DNA from: Hyphomicrobiaceae bacterium
GTDB lineage: Bacteria; Pseudomonadota; Alphaproteobacteria; Rhizobiales; Methyloligellaceae
Length of the DNA stretch: 64,000 nt
Direction of reading: 5' to 3'
Assembly: GCA_028066055.1 (NCBI GenBank)
Contig: JALCBY010000001.1
Span: 89,984-153,983, forward strand
Shown: positions 54,156-61,391 of the stretch, in pieces
Layout of the letters: every line of letters starts with the position of its first letter
Position numbering within the stretch: the first letter of the stretch is position 1
Notes under the pieces: model-generated
The model's database searches: none
Told to the model about the DNA's origin: nothing
The model's input: only the letters and a program-made list of their open reading frames with translations
Made by a program: the position numbers and the translations under genes

Positions 54156-56243
54156 CTATAGAGGCTTGATCCAGACGTGGTTGTCGTGAAAAGCGCCGCC
54201 GCCGAACGGTGCGGGCGCGTCGGCCCCGGTCAAGGTGTTGATCCCTTCCCCACCTTCGAATTTGCGATTCTTCGGAATGGCCTCGACGATGACAACGCCG
54301 CGTCGCACGCCGGAAAAGGCGCACACGGAAAGCCTGATCTCGCCGAGCTCATTGCCCATCGCGACAGGCGCGCCATCGTCAACACCCAGATCGTCCAGAT
54401 CGTCAGGATGGATCATCGCCCTTGGCGTACCCTCCTTGGCTTCCGACGTGGGCGTTTCAGTGAAGGTCGAGTTGAGATAGTTGCGCGCCGGCGCGGTCAC
54501 CAGCCGGAACGGGTGCGTATCGTCGGCGTTGCGTGTGACGCCCCAGTGATCGGGAAACTCCGGAAGCTGCTCCGAAGGCCCCATGAAACCGACCGTCGAG
54601 ATCGGATCGTCCATCCATTTAGGCTTGAAGCGGAACTTGCCGTCCGGCCAGTTGAACCCGTTGCGAAAGTGAGCTGTCTCGAAATCGGGTTGGCAGTCGA
54701 TCCACCGGTTTGCTTCGAGTTCTTCAAGCGTCCCCCACCCGGACACACGCAGCGTGTGATCGATCAGTTCGCGGGCCGACATGTCAAACCCGGGATGTTT
54801 CGCACCCACACGCGTCGCAAGATCACACACCACGTCATGGTTCGAACGGCATTCGCCGGGTGCCTCGACGAGCTTGGGTCCGAGCAGAATATGCTGGTGC
54901 CCGCCGCCCTGGTAGAAGTCGTCATGCTCGAGGAACATTGTGGCCGGCAGGATGACGTCGGCCATTTCGGCCGTCTCGGTCATGAACTGCTCGTGCACAC
55001 ACACAAACAGGTCTTCACGCGCAAACCCTTGCTTTACCTTGCGCTGGTCCGGCGCGACGGCAACCGGGTTCATGTTCTGGATGACCATCGCGGTGACCGG
55101 CGGCCCGTCGCCAACGTCATGGCGATCGCCCGTCAGGATCGGACCGATACGGCACTGGTCCAGCACCCGCACGGATGGATCGACCGCATCCAGACCTTCG
55201 ATCATGGTCTTGTCCCAGTGGTAGATATCCTTGTTGTTGTAAAACGCACCACCGCCCTCATGGGCCCAACCGCCCGTCACAGTCGGTATGCAACTGACCG
55301 CATGCATGTTGATGGACCCGTTCCGCGAGCGGGTAAACCCGTATCCCAGGCGGAAGTAACTGCGCGGCGTTTCGCCGATGAGCTTCGCGAATGCCTCGAT
55401 TTCCTCAGGCGGCAAGCCGGTAATCGCGCTCGCCCATTCCGGCGTCTTGTCTTTGAGATGCTCTTCAAATTCGCGCGGATAATCTGTTGATGCGTTGAGG
55501 AATTCCCGGTCCGCATATCCATCCCTGAAAAGAATATGCATGATCGCGCAGGCAAGCGCCCCGTCGCTTCCAGGCCGCAAAATGATGCGGATATCCGCCT
55601 GTTGCATGGTCGGGTTATCGTAAACGTCAATGACGGCGATCTTCGCGCCGCGCTCCTTGCGCGCGCGTGTCGCATGGGTCATCACGTTGACCTGTGTGCT
55701 GACCGCATTGGTGCCCCACAGGACAACGAGATCGGCTTTGGCCATCTCTCTAGGATCGGGTCCCATCAGAGCGCCCGTTCCCGCAAAAAAGCCCGCCTGA
55801 GGCAGCGTCGTGCAGATGGTCGAATGCTGGCGCGAATAGCGTTTGGCGTGACGGAGGCGATTGAGCCCATCGCGCATGAGGAGACCCATGGTTCCGGCAA
55901 AATAGTAAGGCCAGACCGCTTCCGCCCCATGGCTCGCTTCAGCCTCAAGGAATTTCTCCGCCGTGATATCCAGCGCATCGTCCCAGCTGATGCGCTCGAA
56001 TTCGCCCGATCCCTTTTCGCCCTTGCGCCGCAGTGGGGTCACAACCCGGTCGGGATGATGGATGCGTTCGGCATAGCGCGCGACCTTCGCGCAGATCACA
56101 CCCATGGTGTAGCTGTTGTCTTTCGCACCCCGGACACGCCCGATCCGCTTGTCGTCCAGCAGTTCGACTTCAAGCGCGCAGGTGGATGGGCAGTCATGCG
56201 GACAGGCGCTTGCTGCGATGCGTATGGGGCTCTGATCGTTCAT
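54156..56243 (-). CDS. Molybdopterin-dependent oxidoreductase (DMSO-reductase family)
   Basis: This 695-aa protein has an N-terminal iron-sulfur motif CPHDCPSTC plus a later Cys (GVICAKVA), then bis-molybdopterin-guanine-binding domains (LWGTNAVSTQ, ILRPGSDGALA) and a C-terminal molydopterin-dinucleotide domain (FRLVTAPARNYLNSTF). No Tat signal is present, so it is cytoplasmic. The likely Mo ligand region is STICTTLPQAGFF (Cys is a candidate). The start at 56243 (MNDQSPIRIAAS) is the family start. It leads the operon with RidA and a 2-hydroxyacid dehydrogenase. The substrate is unknown. Confidence 0.88.
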   Translation of the reverse strand: MNDQSPIRIAASACPHDCPSTCALEVELLDDKRIGRVRGAKDNSYTMGVICAKVARYAERIHHPDRVVTPLRRKGEKGSGEFERISWDDALDITAEKFLEAEASHGAEAVWPYYFAGTMGLLMRDGLNRLRHAKRYSRQHSTICTTLPQAGFFAGTGALMGPDPREMAKADLVVLWGTNAVSTQVNVMTHATRARKERGAKIAVIDVYDNPTMQQADIRIILRPGSDGALACAIMHILFRDGYADREFLNASTDYPREFEEHLKDKTPEWASAITGLPPEEIEAFAKLIGETPRSYFRLGYGFTRSRNGSINMHAVSCIPTVTGGWAHEGGGAFYNNKDIYHWDKTMIEGLDAVDPSVRVLDQCRIGPILTGDRHDVGDGPPVTAMVIQNMNPVAVAPDQRKVKQGFAREDLFVCVHEQFMTETAEMADVILPATMFLEHDDFYQGGGHQHILLGPKLVEAPGECRSNHDVVCDLATRVGAKHPGFDMSARELIDHTLRVSGWGTLEELEANRWIDCQPDFETAHFRNGFNWPDGKFRFKPKWMDDPISTVGFMGPSEQLPEFPDHWGVTRNADDTHPFRLVTAPARNYLNSTFTETPTSEAKEGTPRAMIHPDDLDDLGVDDGAPVAMGNELGEIRLSVCAFSGVRRGVVIVEAIPKNRKFEGGEGINTLTGADAPAPFGGGAFHDNHVWIKPL

Positions 56244-56452
56244 GATCGCATTTCCGGAATCCAGAGGATTGAACCTAAGCAAAGATCTGTTCGGTCATAT
56301 GCTGTCGTCGATCTGCCCATTTGGCAATCCTTTCCGGGCCATAACGCGTTCAGAACAAGGTGCACCAGCAGGATATCGTGCATTGGGCACCCTCTGGCAG
56401 CTTGAATGCACCGGTTTCCCGGTTATTATCCCGCCGTCCTTGGAGGTATTGC

Positions 56453-57679
56453 GTGAGAGACTTCCCCATGTATGTCACACCGGCCCGAATACTGCACGCG
56501 CTGTTCGTATTGATCGCAGGGCTCCTCATTCAATCATACCTGGACCCCGCCCGCGCCTATAACGCGCCCCCGGTCGATACTCGCTACAATGTTTCTGAAA
56601 AGGAACTCAATGGCCCGCCCGGCACGATCGTCAGAATTTGGGCGCCACCGGTCGGATGGGATGTGCCGGGCATGCATTCTTTCCGGATTCTCTATCGCTC
56701 ACGTGGGTTGAAAGGCGAACCGATTGCCGTTTCCGGCGCCATCTTCTTCCCCCATGGCCCCGCTCCGGAAGGAGGCCGGCGGATCATCGCCTGGGCGCAC
56801 CCGACGACCGGGGTTGCGACACGCTGCGCCCCGACATTGGTGCAGAACCTCCGCCTGACTGTTGAGGGCATGGCAGAAATGGCGCGCGAGGGCTATGTGG
56901 TGGTCGCGACCGACTATCCCGGTCTTGGCGCACCCGGAACGCACCCATATCTGATTTCGGAGAGCGAAGGACGCGCCCTGCTGGATTCGGTACGGGCGGC
57001 GCGCAAGGTCCCCAACAGCGGCGCAGGTGACAAATTCGCCCTGTGGGGACATTCACAAGGCGGCCATGCGGTTCTGGCGGCCGGGCACATTGCCGCGTCC
57101 TATGCGCCTGAACTGGACTTGGTCGGCATCGCGGCAGCGGCGCCGGCCACCGATCTGATCGCGCTGTTTGACGCCGACAGGAACACCTCGAGCGGCGCCT
57201 ATCTGAGTTCCCTCGCCCTCTGGTCATGGTCGCGGATCTTCAACCAGCCGCTGTCGAAAACCGTGCAGGAATCCACGATGCGTGCCTTCGAGGAGACAGC
57301 GACCGACTGCATCCAGGACCTGAGCGAATTCCTCATGGAGCGCCGCGCGGATAAGGTTCTGCGCGACGGCTTCATGAAAGTGAACCCGACGAAGGCCGAG
57401 CCATGGCGCTCCATCATGTCGCGAAACTCACCGGGTCCGACGCCGCGTCGCATTCCGATCTTCATTGCGCAGGGAACGGCAGACACAACAGTGTCCCCGA
57501 GGATCACCTACGCCTACGTCCGGAAGCTATGCCGACACGGCTCGTCGGTTCTCTTTAAGGAGATGGAGGGTGTGCAGCACATCTACGCCGCCCGCCATTC
57601 CTCGCGCGCGGCCGTCGCCTGGATGGGCGCGCGTTTCCGAGGCGAACGCGCCCCGAACGACTGCGCCCGCATCAGATAA
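56453..57679 (+). CDS. Secreted lipase-like alpha/beta-hydrolase
   Basis: This 408-aa hydrolase resembles the secretory lipase (LIP) family. It begins with a signal peptide (ILHALFVLIAGLLIQSY, then DPARAYN). The nucleophile elbow is LWGHSQGGHAV, with Asp in AQGTADTTV and His in GVQHIYAARH. It would act on esters outside the cytoplasm. The GTG at 56453 is preferred because GGAGG lies 6 bases upstream; an ATG 15 bp later is an alternative. A 27-bp tandem repeat follows its stop. Confidence 0.85.
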   Translation: MRDFPMYVTPARILHALFVLIAGLLIQSYLDPARAYNAPPVDTRYNVSEKELNGPPGTIVRIWAPPVGWDVPGMHSFRILYRSRGLKGEPIAVSGAIFFPHGPAPEGGRRIIAWAHPTTGVATRCAPTLVQNLRLTVEGMAEMAREGYVVVATDYPGLGAPGTHPYLISESEGRALLDSVRAARKVPNSGAGDKFALWGHSQGGHAVLAAGHIAASYAPELDLVGIAAAAPATDLIALFDADRNTSSGAYLSSLALWSWSRIFNQPLSKTVQESTMRAFEETATDCIQDLSEFLMERRADKVLRDGFMKVNPTKAEPWRSIMSRNSPGPTPRRIPIFIAQGTADTTVSPRITYAYVRKLCRHGSSVLFKEMEGVQHIYAARHSSRAAVAWMGARFRGERAPNDCARIR

Positions 57680-57687
57680 CAGGCCGC

Positions 57688-57741
57688 CCTCGACGCCGTT
57701 ACTCGTCGAACCTTCCTCGACGCCGTTACTCATCGAACCTT
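57688..57741. repeat. 27-bp tandem duplication
   Basis: The unit CCTCGACGCCGTTACTCGTC plus GAACCTT occurs twice in direct succession (57688-57714 and 57715-57741) with one G/A difference. It sits between the lipase stop and the ArsR stop. It looks like a simple slippage duplication. Confidence 0.85.
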
Positions 57742-57777
57742 ACTCTCGAAATGCCGCCATCCCGGAGCGCGTCAGCT

Positions 57778-58470
57778 TCAGTCGTCAAGCGATACGCCGA
57801 ACTGCTCATACAGACCCGCCCGCCCCTCGCGGGTCACTTCCACGGTGCGGCTGTCTTTCTTGCGCGATATCCATTTTCGCGATTCCAGTTGCGCCAGCAA
57901 CGCCGCACCCAGTGCGCCACCCATGTGAGGAGTACGTTCGCTCCAATCCAGGCAACGGCTGGCGAACGCCCGCCGGCTCACCTTCAAGGCGTCGATATCG
58001 AGCCCGAACTCCTGCAGGTCCTTCTCGCCCTTCCGTGTCAGGCTGAATGAGTCCTCGTTAACACGCACGAGTCCCTTTTCGATCAGCGCGTTCGTCAGCC
58101 CGACGCCCACGCGACCTGCCAGATGATCGTAACAGGTACGCGCAAACCGCATCTGTTCGTCGCGCGGTCCGGTCGGCCGGTGCCTTGGTACGCCGGTCGT
58201 CGCAACGACCATCAATGCCTCAAGCGCGCGCGCCACGTCCTGGTTAGCCAATCGGTAGTAGCGGTGGCGTCCCTGCTTTTCGACGGCCACCATCTGGCCT
58301 TCGGCGAGCTTTGACAGATGTCCGCTGGCCGTCTGCGGCGATACACCGGCGACATAGGCCAGCTCGCTCGCGGTTCGCGCTCGCCCATCCATCATCGCGG
58401 ACAGCATGTTGGCGCGTGCGGGATCGCCCATCAAAGCGGCGGCTTCTGCGATGTAGGGCCCTTCAATCAT
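57778..58470 (-). CDS. ArsR-family transcriptional regulator
   Basis: This 230-aa protein has an N-terminal ArsR winged helix (LMGDPARANMLSAMMDGRART, then VAGVSPQTASGHLSKL) and an extra helical C-terminal region of about 110 residues. The metal-binding cysteines of classical ArsR are absent; only Cys111 or so (ARTCYDHLAG) and a second (SRCLDW) are present, so a metal ligand cannot be claimed. It is divergent from DUF1127 and the DMT exporter. Two operator-like palindromes flank its start. Confidence 0.9.
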   Translation of the reverse strand: MIEGPYIAEAAALMGDPARANMLSAMMDGRARTASELAYVAGVSPQTASGHLSKLAEGQMVAVEKQGRHRYYRLANQDVARALEALMVVATTGVPRHRPTGPRDEQMRFARTCYDHLAGRVGVGLTNALIEKGLVRVNEDSFSLTRKGEKDLQEFGLDIDALKVSRRAFASRCLDWSERTPHMGGALGAALLAQLESRKWISRKKDSRTVEVTREGRAGLYEQFGVSLDD

Positions 58471-58472
58471 AG

Positions 58473-58488
58473 TTCGGTTATAACCGAA
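58473..58488. promoter_or_regulatory. ArsR operator, perfect palindrome
   Basis: TTCGGTTATAACCGAA is a perfect 16-bp palindrome ending 2 bp before the ArsR start codon. Binding here would block translation-proximal transcription, consistent with autorepression. A weaker second copy lies at 58517-58532. Confidence 0.65.
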
Positions 58489-58516
58489 ATATATTCTCTC
58501 GACAAGTCTGTCACAT

Positions 58517-58532
58517 TTCGATTATCAACGAA
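58517..58532. promoter_or_regulatory. Second ArsR operator copy
   Basis: TTCGATTATCAACGAA matches 13 of 16 bases of the first palindrome. Centres are 44 bp apart, about four helical turns, so both sites lie on the same face. It is 62 bp before the DUF1127 start and could control the rightward genes. Confidence 0.5.
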
Positions 58533-58594
58533 CTATGCTCGCGCCAACGAGATGTGCTTTCACGCGCAGCACGAGGCAATCAGGAGGATCGGAA

Positions 58595-58849
58595 ATGTCA
58601 CTTCAGGAGAGAACCCCAAACTCTTTCGTTCCGCGCATTCGGCCCGATGCCGGACGGACAATTCTCACGGATATGATCGATCATATCGCGCAGCTCTTCC
58701 ATGATGCTACGGCGCTTATCGAAACATGGCAGCGCACCTCACGTCAGCGGCGCGCTCTCTCCCGGCTCGATGACCGGATGCTGCAGGACATCGGACTGAC
58801 CCGCGAACAGGTTGCGCGGGAAATCGGTCGCCCCTTCTGGGACATTTGA
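58595..58849 (+). CDS. DUF1127 small basic protein
   Basis: This is an 84-aa protein with a C-terminal DUF1127 motif (RALSRLDDRMLQDIGLTRE, then VAREIGRPFW). Such short proteins are common in alphaproteobacteria and in some species affect phosphate, carbon or RNA turnover. AGGAGG lies 7 bases before the ATG. It is divergent from ArsR across two operators and upstream of the DMT transporter in the same direction. Confidence 0.85.
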   Translation: MSLQERTPNSFVPRIRPDAGRTILTDMIDHIAQLFHDATALIETWQRTSRQRRALSRLDDRMLQDIGLTREQVAREIGRPFWDI

Positions 58850-58876
58850 GATGTCCACGCTCACGCATAGCCCTGG

Positions 58877-59836
58877 ATGCATTCCGTCATGCTGCGCACC
58901 GAAAACACAAAGCCCATCTCACTGACCCGCGAGCTCTTGTTGCTCGCACTGCTCTCGCTGCTGTGGGGCGCATCCTATGGACTGATCAAAATTGCGGTTG
59001 CCACGATCACACCCGTCACCCTTGTCGGGGTTCGCGTGCTCATTGCATCGGTCCTGCTGTGGGCCGTCGTGTTGTATCGGCGCTGTGAGGTCCCGACCTC
59101 GCCGCGCATCTGGAGCGCGTTCTGCCTGCAGTCGGTCATCGGTTACATGCTTCCCTTCACCATGATCACCTGGGGCCAGCAGTTCGTCGACAGTGGTCTC
59201 GCCGGCATCCTGAACTCCACCACGCCCATCTTTGTCTTCCTCATCACACTTGTATGGACGCGGCAGGAAGCTGTCTCTCTTGAAAAGGCATTCGGCGTCC
59301 TCGCCGGTCTTGGCGGGGTGGTCTTCCTGGTCGGACTCGATGCGTTGAAAGGCCTCGGTTCCGATGTGTTCGGCCAGCTCGCGATCACCGGGGCAACGGT
59401 CAGCTACGCGCTGGCGATGATCTATGGCCGGCGTTTCTCTGGCATTGCGCCGGAAGTGACCGCCGCCGCGACACTCACGATCGCAGTCCTGGTTATGCTG
59501 CCCGCGAGTTTTATCCTCGAAAAACCGACAGAGCTCATGCCGTCACGCGCATCCATTATGGCGCTTTTCGCTTTGGCGTCTCTGTCGACTGCCGCGGCAT
59601 TCATTCTCTATTTTCGTCTCGTCAACACACTGGGGGCACTAGGGACATCAAGCGTCGCCTATGCCCGTGCTGCCGTGAGCGTCCTCATCGGAGTGATGCT
59701 TCTCAACGAAGCGCTAACGTGGCAGATCGCAACCGGATTTATTGCGATTGTGGTCGGTGTCGCCGCGATCAACCAGCAATGCGGCACCATTCTGAGATAT
59801 CTGAGAGGCAAGCGTCTCCGGCAGACTTCGCCCTGA
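58877..59836 (+). CDS. DMT-superfamily transporter (EamA type)
   Basis: This 319-aa membrane protein has ten hydrophobic segments arranged as two EamA repeats (LLSLLWGASYGLIKIA and SVAYARAAVSVLIGVMLL mark the starts). DMT proteins export amino acids, nucleobases or drugs. It follows DUF1127 by 27 bp and is probably under ArsR control. The substrate is unknown. A second start at 58889 is possible. Confidence 0.9.
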   Translation: MHSVMLRTENTKPISLTRELLLLALLSLLWGASYGLIKIAVATITPVTLVGVRVLIASVLLWAVVLYRRCEVPTSPRIWSAFCLQSVIGYMLPFTMITWGQQFVDSGLAGILNSTTPIFVFLITLVWTRQEAVSLEKAFGVLAGLGGVVFLVGLDALKGLGSDVFGQLAITGATVSYALAMIYGRRFSGIAPEVTAAATLTIAVLVMLPASFILEKPTELMPSRASIMALFALASLSTAAAFILYFRLVNTLGALGTSSVAYARAAVSVLIGVMLLNEALTWQIATGFIAIVVGVAAINQQCGTILRYLRGKRLRQTSP

Positions 59837-59837
59837 A

Positions 59838-59936
59838 GCGTTTCCAGGAAAAGTGGATGCCGGTTTTCCGTCCGGAGACACGACGACAAAACAAGAATTT
59901 CGAGCGAAGCTTTGATCCGCCAAAACCAGAATCGCT
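59838..59936. repeat. Rhizobiales-type intergenic element
   Basis: The sequence CCAGGAAAAGTGGATGCCGG, then TTTTCCGTCCGG, then AAAACAAGAA and CAAAACCAGAATCGCTCTA resembles a repeat I recall from many Hyphomicrobiales intergenic regions (forms such as AAAAGTGGGAACCGGTTTT with AAAACAAG nearby). It fills the gap between the convergent DMT and DinB genes. Only one copy is in the window, so family membership is from memory. Confidence 0.45.
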
Positions 59937-60437
59937 CTAAGGCATCATCGGCAGGTCGGTCGTCGGCGTCTCAACCCCGAACTGGGTCAGAAGGCAATGA
60001 ACCTGTCCGCGATGGTGAATTGCATGATTGAACAGATGCGTCACCAGAACCCAGCGCGGATGGGTCATTTCGCGATCCGAGGACGTGGAGTGCCAGATCA
60101 GGTCACCCTCCAGCGCGGCCTGATCGAGGTTCGCCGCCCAGTCGCAGATCACCTGATCGAACGCCACGCGTTCGCGTTTCAGATCGTCGTAGGCGTCATA
60201 TTGATTGACGGATTCCGCAATCGATGCCGCAACAGGTGCGGGCATTTCCGCGAGGCGGTGCAACCATATCTGGTCTGCCCACAGGATGTGGTTCAGCGTG
60301 CCGTGAATGGATTTGAAGAACGCTCCGCAGTCCTTCTTGCGGTCGGCATCGCTGAGCTGATCGCAACAGGCGAAAAGCCCCTGGTTAATCCATCGGTTGA
60401 ACTCGGCCATCTTGGCCGCATAGGACGGTGTGATCAT
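59937..60437 (-). CDS. DinB family protein
   Basis: This 166-aa DinB/YfiT-like four-helix bundle has the metal-binding histidines in GTLNHILWADQ and HLFNHAIHHRGQVH. Such proteins bind Zn or Ni and include thiol S-transferases and DNA-damage-inducible proteins of unknown role. It shares its fold with the C-terminal half of the glutaredoxin fusion at 33292. It is last in a minus-strand group with the SH3-like gene. Confidence 0.88.
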   Translation of the reverse strand: MITPSYAAKMAEFNRWINQGLFACCDQLSDADRKKDCGAFFKSIHGTLNHILWADQIWLHRLAEMPAPVAASIAESVNQYDAYDDLKRERVAFDQVICDWAANLDQAALEGDLIWHSTSSDREMTHPRWVLVTHLFNHAIHHRGQVHCLLTQFGVETPTTDLPMMP

Positions 60438-60452
60438 TGTACATTCTGAGGT

Positions 60453-60779
60453 TTAGGGACACTGGCTCGGCGAAACGAAGCGGCGCTTTATCCAACCACT
60501 GGTAACGCGATCACCATTATAATGCGAGATCGGGCACCAGCGTGACCCAAGGGCGATATTGTAGGGAACGCATGGACCGCTCTGGCTTATGATGCCGTGG
60601 CGGCCCGGAGGCAGATGATCGACGATCGGGTTTCGCGCCGACGGCCCGGACCGGACGTTCAGGACATCCCAGTTCGGCACGTTGACGACTACGAAACAAC
60701 CGGGACCACTCGTAGCGGACACGCTGGTCGAAGCAAGCATCGCTGCGAGCCCCAGGACTGCGGGTAGGAACCGGAACAT
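60453..60779 (-). CDS. Secreted SH3-like small protein
   Basis: This 108-aa exported protein has a signal peptide (FLPAVLGLAAMLASTSVSA). The mature 80-90 residues match a bacterial SH3-like domain: WDVLNVRSGPSARNPIVDHLP and SGWIKRRFV. Three or four cysteines suggest a disulfide. Its ligand is unknown. GGAGG lies 8 bases before the ATG at 60779, while an ATG 6 bp earlier abuts that site, so the later ATG is preferred. Confidence 0.8.
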   Translation of the reverse strand: MFRFLPAVLGLAAMLASTSVSATSGPGCFVVVNVPNWDVLNVRSGPSARNPIVDHLPPGRHGIISQSGPCVPYNIALGSRWCPISHYNGDRVTSGWIKRRFVSPSQCP

Positions 60780-60809
60780 GATCATCTCCTCCGTGGACAG
60801 ACGACCATA

Positions 60810-61232
60810 TTAGCCGACGATCTCCGCCTTTTTAAAGCACAGCTTGATTTCCTTGGCCGCGTTGTCGGCGCTGTCCGACCCGTGCACGGAATTACGCTCG
60901 ATGTCCTGGGCAAAGTCCGCCCGGATTGTTCCCTTGTCCGCTTCCTTCGGGTTGGTTGCGCCCATGATCTTGCGATACTTCGATACGGCGTTGTTGCCTT
61001 CAAGCACCTGGAGCACAATCGGCCCCGACGTCATGAACTTCACAAGGTCCTTGTAGAAGGGACGGTCCTTGTGAACTTCGTAGAATTTCCGAGCCTCGGT
61101 CTGTTTCCACTTCACGCGCTTCTGCGCGACGATGCGCAATCCGGCGTCCTCGATCTTGGTGTTGATCTTGCCTGTCAGGTTTCTCTTGGTCGCGTCCGGT
61201 TTGATAATCGAAAGGGTTTGTTGAATGGGCAT
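60810..61232 (-). CDS. ndk: Nucleoside diphosphate kinase
   Basis: This 140-aa NDK begins [13 protein letters not shown] and has the phosphohistidine His117 ([10 protein letters not shown]). It equalises nucleoside triphosphate pools in the cytoplasm. A promoter-like TTGCGG-N16-CTATAA and a GC-rich dyad lie upstream. Confidence 0.96.
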   Translation of the reverse strand: MPIQQTLSIIKPDATKRNLTGKINTKIEDAGLRIVAQKRVKWKQTEARKFYEVHKDRPFYKDLVKFMTSGPIVLQVLEGNNAVSKYRKIMGATNPKEADKGTIRADFAQDIERNSVHGSDSADNAAKEIKLCFKKAEIVG

Positions 61233-61262
61233 TATGTCCGTCCTGTGAAGTGATTTGTCTAG

Positions 61263-61315
61263 AAGCGCCGTTCGGCGATTGAGGCGCTTATAGCGACCGG
61301 TTGGTGCGTCCGCAA
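61263..61315 (-). promoter_or_regulatory. ndk promoter and leader dyad
   Basis: On the minus strand TTGCGG (61310-61315) and CTATAA (61288-61293) are 16 bases apart, a fair sigma-70 promoter. In the leader AAGCGCC (61263-61269) and GGCGCTT (61283-61289) can pair, and an inner CGCCG-TT-CGGCG uses the same bases, so the two stems exclude each other. A regulatory leader is possible but unproven. Confidence 0.35.
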
Positions 61316-61391
61316 CAGCCGCAATTCATGGCTTTGTGTTGATGGCCTCAAGCGTGGTAAGAGGCCCGGCGACAGCATCGCGGATCGGATC

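Noticed and set aside
56395..56410. Sigma-54-like TGGCAG-N5-ATGCA upstream of the secreted hydrolase
   Set aside because: GG and GC doublets have the right spacing but two conserved bases differ. With one perfect site elsewhere for comparison, this is too weak.
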